A DNA stretch of 7,933 nt from positions 1-7,933 of the forward strand of contig QAKE01000068.1 in NCBI GenBank assembly GCA_003343995.1, given 5' to 3'. Below are positions 4,466 to 7,933 of this stretch, one piece after another (the stretch's first letter is position 1; every line of letters starts with the position of its first letter). This stretch comes from Bacillota bacterium (GTDB lineage: Bacteria > Bacillota > Clostridia > Christensenellales > Borkfalkiaceae). Position numbers and translations under genes: made by a program. The notes below the pieces were generated by a model. The model saw only the letters and a list, made by a program, of their open reading frames with translations. It made no database searches and was not told where the DNA came from.

Positions 4466-5665
4466 ATGGTGGCCGCAGAAAATATCACAAACATTGATGA
4501 GTTGGTTACACGACTTCGCAAGCCGTGCTCTGATGAATTATTCGATGACATTGCAAATAAGGCATGGAAAATCTTGCAGCTTCAAGGCGATCCAGCTCTC
4601 GTTCTCGTGCTTTTTGAGGCCTTTCTAATCGAGGCAATATGCCTTAATACCCCAATAGACAATAACGAGGCGGGCTCATTGTCACGGGATGCCGCCCAGA
4701 AAAGAGATTTGGCCCTACTTGCTTTTGGATTGCTAGACGGATATTACCATACTGAGTACCACTCTGACGGCAAGCGCCATGTGCCTCTTGATAATAGGCG
4801 CATGAATTACCTCCACAAGAGTGACTACTTAGATCTTAACTATCCCGGCAAATACTCAAAAAGTGACATCAGCAAAAAGAGGTCGTTTGATCCTTGGCAA
4901 ACGATTACCTCGTTCGATTCACGCTATCAGAAAGATTTGAAAAGATACTTAACCATGCTCGTAAAAAGGGGTGCCTGTACACAGGTCATGCAAGCTGGTA
5001 CAGAAAAACATACTCAGATGGTTACGATGCCTGATGGATCCACAGCACGTCAGATTATTCTGCCGAAGCCATGTTTCACCAAGGAGAACTTTCCGTCAGC
5101 GGAACCAGTTAAACCATCCTCAACGTCCGGGACAGCCTCAAATCCCCCTGATCCCACGCCCGCGCCCACACCAGATCTTCTCGCAAAAGACACCCATCCC
5201 GCACTCCTGCTCTGGTCGCGCGGTCTGCTTGCCGTATGTATCGCCTTGATAGTCTGTTTGGCGCTTACAATTGTTTGCCTGATTTACAGCAACAGAGCAA
5301 AGCCGCTCTCAGAGACTGCGGCATTAGACAGGCTGGAGGTACAATCTATTGCTTTTGTGGAGCTAAGCGAACTGCGTGTGTTAGCCCCAGGAGAAAGTAT
5401 TGTTTTATCAGTGGAAATTGATCCAGACGAGATTGGCCCAGAGGAATTAGACTATATCAGCGATCAGCCAGAGGTTGCTTATGCAGATAAAAACGCAGTC
5501 ACCGCACTCCCCAATTTGCCTTCCAGCATCGACGAAGTAGTCACTATCACCGCCCAGAAAGGCGTGGTTGAAGACAAGACATATGTCCATGTTTTAGGTA
5601 CAGATTCTGCGGGAATAGGACATGGAACAAATGCAACCGGCGATGGCATGGAAGGGGGCGAATGA
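4466..5665 (+). CDS. Single-pass membrane protein, cytoplasmic N-domain and outer Ig-like domain
   Basis: This 399-residue protein has no signal peptide. Residues 1-205 are a soluble, largely helical domain (ELVTRLRKPC, ALVLVLFEAFLIEAICL, LLAFGLLDGYYHTEYHSDGK, DPWQTITSFDSRYQKDLKRY) that I cannot assign to a family. A Pro/Ser/Thr-rich linker spans 209-237. One strong membrane helix lies at about 252-275 (GLLAVCIALIVCLALTIVCL). The exterior part, 285-377, resembles a degenerate bacterial Ig-like (Big_2) domain: SELRVLAPGESIVLSVEIDP, ISDQPEVAYADKNAVTAL, VVTITAQKGVVEDKTYVHV. The predicted topology is N-in, C-out. The SD AGGAGG (4455-4460) precedes ATG 4466 by five bases and GTG 4469 by eight, so the start is uncertain by one codon. 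The next gene starts one base after the stop, so the two are almost surely translated together and may interact at the surface. Confidence 0.7.
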   Translation: MVAAENITNIDELVTRLRKPCSDELFDDIANKAWKILQLQGDPALVLVLFEAFLIEAICLNTPIDNNEAGSLSRDAAQKRDLALLAFGLLDGYYHTEYHSDGKRHVPLDNRRMNYLHKSDYLDLNYPGKYSKSDISKKRSFDPWQTITSFDSRYQKDLKRYLTMLVKRGACTQVMQAGTEKHTQMVTMPDGSTARQIILPKPCFTKENFPSAEPVKPSSTSGTASNPPDPTPAPTPDLLAKDTHPALLLWSRGLLAVCIALIVCLALTIVCLIYSNRAKPLSETAALDRLEVQSIAFVELSELRVLAPGESIVLSVEIDPDEIGPEELDYISDQPEVAYADKNAVTALPNLPSSIDEVVTITAQKGVVEDKTYVHVLGTDSAGIGHGTNATGDGMEGGE

Positions 5666-5666
5666 G

Positions 5667-6935
5667 ATGGTCAAAAAACTATTGGCTTTGGTCTTGGCGA
5701 CTGCTCTCATATCTACCCTGTTTACGCCGCTGATAGCTCTCGCCTCCGGAGACAACATTGGTGGCAGAGAGACCTACTCTCTCCAAGCAGTGAGCGAAGG
5801 TGCGCTGGGAAATACCGTCACCTTCAACTCAATTTCCATTACGGATTCCGATTATGCCTGGTACAAAGAAACCACAGGTGAAGACCTGCCCTCCGGCACC
5901 ATCACCGAAGAATCAAATTATGTAGGCGCTCGGATAGTGGGAGAAAAACAGGGGACGCAGAATGTCTGGAACGGCAACACGATTGAAGCCGTAGACGGCG
6001 AGTTCTACTATATACGGCTCTATGCCCATAACAATAATCCAGATGGTAATAACGCTGTCGCAGAAAATACCAAGGTAGCTTTTAACATTCCACAAGAGAC
6101 GGCCACCTGTATCCGGGTAAACGGCTATATTACTTCTTCCAGTGCCTATCCATCAGAGTATGTGGACTATGTAGATTTTGTGGCGGCGCAACCATTCCAT
6201 CTGGAGTACATTTATGGCTCTGCTCTGCTGGAGAATAACGGCATCGGCGCAGATGGCGGTGTGACACTTGGTGATGACATCGTCGCATCAGAATCCGGTG
6301 GCGTCCTCATCGGCTACGAGACGTTGGACGGCAAGGTTCCCGGTGGTTACGAGTATGCCAACTATGTCACCGTGATGGTGAAGGTGGTTTACGACTATTC
6401 CTTCACACTAGATACCCAAGTACGACTGGTCGGCTCTAGGGATGATTTCTGGCAAAAAGAAAGTGCCGCAGAGATTAGCGACACCGTAGAGTTCCAGATT
6501 ATCTATGAGAATACCGATGACTTTACGCAGGAAGATGTTATCGTCCGCAGCGTACTTCCAGAAAATTTGGAGTATGTGGCAGGAACGACTATGCTCTATA
6601 ACACAAACCACCCCGATGGCCTGCTGCTGGACACAGACGCTGTAGTAGATAACGGTATCAATATCGGCGCTTATACTGCAGGTTCCAATGCTTATGTCCG
6701 GTTTACCGCCAAGGTAGTCAACAAGAACCTCGCTTGGGGCTCTAACACACTGGTCAACTGGGGACGTGCCTCAGTTGGAGAAACGGTACAGCAAACCTAT
6801 GCTGGTATAGTGGTTCAGAATAATGCTCCGTTTTACATTATCATTATCATTCTTTTAGTTGTCGCAATCCTGAGTGGTGGAGCAGCACTCGTTCTACGGC
6901 TCAAAATCCACAAACAAAAACAACATCGCAGATAA
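5667..6935 (+). CDS. Secreted, C-terminally membrane-anchored DUF11-like surface protein
   Basis: This 422-residue protein starts with a clear signal peptide (MVKKLLALVLATALISTLFT, then PLIALA, likely cut near residue 27). Residues 35-245 form a beta-rich domain with FYYIRLYAHNNNPDGNNAVA, ATCIRVNGYIT and LEYIYGSALLENNGIGADGG. From memory that pattern recurs in secreted proteins of Gram-positive bacteria. Residues 268-352 match a DUF11-type repeat: ISDTVEFQIIYENTDDFTQE, VIVRSVLPENLEYVAGTTML, NAYVRFTAKV. A membrane helix at 389-411 and a basic tail (KIHKQKQHRR) anchor it, N-out and C-in, with no sortase motif. ATG 5667 is used because the signal peptide begins there and a G-rich SD lies just upstream, inside the end of the previous gene. 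A strong terminator closes the operon. The topology is opposite to that of its partner. Confidence 0.75.
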   Translation: MVKKLLALVLATALISTLFTPLIALASGDNIGGRETYSLQAVSEGALGNTVTFNSISITDSDYAWYKETTGEDLPSGTITEESNYVGARIVGEKQGTQNVWNGNTIEAVDGEFYYIRLYAHNNNPDGNNAVAENTKVAFNIPQETATCIRVNGYITSSSAYPSEYVDYVDFVAAQPFHLEYIYGSALLENNGIGADGGVTLGDDIVASESGGVLIGYETLDGKVPGGYEYANYVTVMVKVVYDYSFTLDTQVRLVGSRDDFWQKESAAEISDTVEFQIIYENTDDFTQEDVIVRSVLPENLEYVAGTTMLYNTNHPDGLLLDTDAVVDNGINIGAYTAGSNAYVRFTAKVVNKNLAWGSNTLVNWGRASVGETVQQTYAGIVVQNNAPFYIIIIILLVVAILSGGAALVLRLKIHKQKQHRR

Positions 6936-6953
6936 CTCATCATATACACTTTT

Positions 6954-6980
6954 GGCACCTCTTCGGAGGTGCCTTTTTTT
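6954..6980 (+). terminator. Intrinsic terminator of the surface-protein operon
   Basis: An 8-bp perfect stem, GGCACCTC (6954-6961) and GAGGTGCC (6966-6973), has a stable TTCG tetraloop and seven T residues directly after. It lies 18 bp beyond the stop of the DUF11-like gene. Confidence 0.92.
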
Positions 6981-7026
6981 GTTGCCCAAAAAAGTTTTAC
7001 AAAAAACTCGGAATCAGGTGTCAAAC

Positions 7027-7042
7027 GGGCAAAAAGTGTCCT
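7027..7042 (+). repeat. AAAAAGTGT motif, copy 1
   Basis: GGGCAAAAAGTGTCCT lies upstream of the 100-aa gene. It shares 12 identical bases (AAAAAGTGTCCT) with a copy at 7708-7719, and nine with an inverted copy at 7635-7643. All copies are between genes and frame the two-gene operon. Confidence 0.35.
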
Positions 7043-7095
7043 TTAGGGAGTAGAGGGGCAAATAAAACACTTCAGCCCCAGAAAGGAGCATTCCC

Positions 7096-7398
7096 ATGAA
7101 CAGAAACTACATCAACACCGGAGAAACCTACGAGCCAGAAATTGTGGATATGGTTCCACAACCAAGGTACAGCCTCCGTGCACAGCGGCAGGCGGTACAG
7201 CTGATGGAGGACGCCTACCTTGCCTGTGGCCGTGACCGCTGTTCCGCCGTCTTACATCGCTGCGCACTGGAAAATCTCGGCTCGCTATCAGTTACCGCCG
7301 AGAAGTTGGCTCAGCTTACCCCGGAGGCAGCGGAAGAATACTGGCGGATCGTCCGGTCTTATGCCGACCAAGCCATCCGTCATTTGGAAAGCTGGTGA
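7096..7398 (+). CDS. Small hypothetical protein, 100 aa
   Basis: The N-terminal 30 residues look unstructured (MNRNYINTGETYEPEIVDMV, then PQPRYSLRAQRQAVQLMEDA). The rest is predicted to be helical, ending AEEYWRIVRSYADQAIRHLE SW. There is no membrane segment and no motif I recognise. Two cysteines (AYLACGRDRCSAV) lie five residues apart. The start has AAGGAG (7083-7088) seven bases before the ATG. It is followed five bases after its stop by a small membrane protein gene, so the two form an operon. No convincing promoter is seen in 6981-7095, although an AAAAAGTGTCCT motif lies there. Small genes of this kind are common in clostridial conjugative elements; the function is unknown. Confidence 0.7.
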   Translation: MNRNYINTGETYEPEIVDMVPQPRYSLRAQRQAVQLMEDAYLACGRDRCSAVLHRCALENLGSLSVTAEKLAQLTPEAAEEYWRIVRSYADQAIRHLESW

Positions 7399-7403
7399 TC
7401 CCC

Positions 7404-7613
7404 ATGATAATCGTGATTCTGATCCTCTCAGTCATTCTGGCGGTGGTGCTGCTGATTGCGGCAATCGTGTCCTTCGTAGAGTACCGTAGCCGGAACCGTC
7501 AAAGGAACGCCTGTTGGTTACTGGATAAGCAGCTGCAGCTGGAAGAACAAGCGCTGGACGCTGAGCGGAAAATGCTGCGCACCTACTATGGACAGCAAAA
7601 ATCCCGCAAATAG
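7404..7613 (+). CDS. Small membrane protein with cytoplasmic coiled-coil tail
   Basis: This 69-residue protein has one N-terminal membrane helix (MIIVILILSVILAVVLLIAA, continuing IVSFVEY) followed by a basic segment (RSRNRQRN) and a charged helix (LDKQLQLEEQALDAERKMLR) that could form a short coiled coil. The positive residues after the helix predict an N-out, C-in topology. ATG 7404 is preferred: GGTGATCC at 7394-7401 is complementary to the 16S rRNA 3' end and correctly placed. An upstream GTG at 7395 that overlaps the previous stop would add three residues. It is coupled to the 100-aa gene. I do not recognise a family; it could be a bitopic accessory subunit of a conjugation or phage apparatus. 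Confidence 0.65.
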   Translation: MIIVILILSVILAVVLLIAAIVSFVEYRSRNRQRNACWLLDKQLQLEEQALDAERKMLRTYYGQQKSRK

Positions 7614-7634
7614 TCAGTTCCTGCACCACAAAAC

Positions 7635-7677
7635 ACACTTTTTGGCAAGACTTGCTCGGCGTGTTCGTTTGCCAAAA
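7635..7677. repeat. Inverted AAAAAGTGT copy joined to an 8-bp dyad
   Basis: TTTTGGCA (7640-7647) and TGCCAAAA (7670-7677) form a perfect 8-bp inverted repeat with a 22-nt spacer. The left arm overlaps the reversed motif ACACTTTTT (7635-7643). There is no T tract after the right arm on the plus strand. On the minus strand the left arm ends AAAAAGTGTGTTTT. This is a weak terminator at best and possibly a protein-binding site. Confidence 0.35.
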
Positions 7678-7707
7678 TCACAGGACTTTACCTCTGTAAA
7701 CCTCCAG

Positions 7708-7719
7708 AAAAAGTGTCCT
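7708..7719 (+). repeat. AAAAAGTGT motif, copy 3
   Basis: AAAAAGTGTCCT is identical to the 12-base core of the copy at 7031-7042 and has the same orientation. It lies about 40 bp upstream of the promoter of the MT-A70 gene. Confidence 0.35.
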
Positions 7720-7759
7720 ATCGGTCACGCTAAGGGCAAAAATCACCTCATAAAATCCG

Positions 7760-7787
7760 TTGACGCAACGCTTTTATGTGTTGTAAT
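7760..7787 (+). promoter_or_regulatory. Promoter of the MT-A70 gene
   Basis: TTGACG (7760-7765) and TGTAAT (7782-7787), each five of six to consensus, are separated by 16 bp, about 50 bp upstream of the start at 7835. Confidence 0.6.
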
Positions 7788-7834
7788 CAGGGTATAAACC
7801 AATCAAATTTTTACAAGAAAGGAAGCCATGGAAT

Positions 7835-7933
7835 ATGGATAAATTACAGAATAACAAATATAAGACCGTACTCGCCGATCCGCCTTGGGATATCAATCAG
7901 AAGGGCAAGCGCGGAGCCGCACGTCACTATCCG
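7835..7933 (+). CDS. MT-A70 family DNA N6-adenine methyltransferase, 5' part only
   Basis: The first 33 codons run off the right edge. The peptide begins MDKLQNNKYKTVLADPPWDI and continues NQKGKRGAARHYP. The strand YKTVLADPPW carries DPPW, the catalytic motif of MT-A70 type enzymes, which transfer a methyl group from S-adenosylmethionine to N6 of adenine. The family's next motif, H-Y-P at about 30-32, is also present. Family members are usually around 170-250 residues, so most of the protein is missing. AAAGGAAG (7818-7825) is placed well for ATG 7835; an ATG at 7828 in another frame ends after four codons. Such solitary methyltransferases are common in phages and conjugative elements, where they may protect the element from host restriction. 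That role is inference. Confidence 0.85.
   Translation, partial: MDKLQNNKYKTVLADPPWDINQKGKRGAARHYP

Noticed and set aside
7713..7722. GTGTCCTATC shared with the pseudoknot leader at 3207-3216
   Set aside because: Many 10-base matches are expected by chance in 8 kb, and the flanks are unrelated.
1..7933. CRISPR arrays, tRNA or rRNA genes, insertion sequences
   Set aside because: There are no regularly spaced long repeats, no tRNA or rRNA signature, and no transposase or matching terminal repeats.

Overview
The window looks like an accessory region, most likely part of an integrative or conjugative element, from a gut-type Clostridia (Oscillospiraceae/Ruminococcaceae-like) genome. The grounds are strong AGGAGG-type ribosome binding sites, sigma-A-like promoters, small XRE regulators, a sigma-region-4-like regulator, small hypothetical genes and the start of an MT-A70 DNA methyltransferase. 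No integrase, relaxase, RNA gene or CRISPR array is visible, so the element type is inferred. All family assignments come from reading motifs; no database was searched.

Layout. (1) 1-1514: the 5' end of an XRE regulator on the minus strand with its own promoter; a perfect 22-bp hairpin; a possible gene remnant; a SLOG-like gene (minus) divergent from a 76-aa XRE gene (plus), with a perfect 12-bp inverted repeat lying across the SLOG promoter; and a strong terminator. (2) About 1571-3316: a self-contained block on the minus strand. It holds an extended -10 promoter, a leader RNA that can fold either as a large H-type pseudoknot or as an intrinsic terminator, and a 514-aa secreted protein (signal peptide, beta domain, InlB B-repeat, C-terminal FISUMP domain). 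From memory this architecture is typical of Candidatus Saccharibacteria (TM7), so the block may have been transferred. (3) 3391-4315: a sigma-region-4-like regulator with a Cys/His cluster, a long nested inverted repeat in its leader, and a 55-aa gene with a promoter. (4) 4330-6980: three direct repeats spaced exactly 11 bp apart between divergent promoters, then a two-gene operon of surface proteins with opposite predicted membrane topology, closed by a textbook terminator. (5) 6981-7933: a two-gene operon of small proteins flanked by a recurring AAAAAGTGT motif, then the promoter and first 33 codons of an MT-A70 family adenine methyltransferase.

How it may work together. The XRE protein probably represses the SLOG gene through the palindrome. 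The 55-aa and sigma-like genes may form one regulated transcript. The type II plus type I membrane protein pair, with Ig-like and DUF11-like exterior domains, probably works at the cell surface. The TM7-like protein is also secreted. The window is therefore rich in cell-surface functions and in RNA-level or operator-level control. The most unusual features are the pseudoknot/terminator leader of the 514-aa gene and the apparent foreign origin of that gene.
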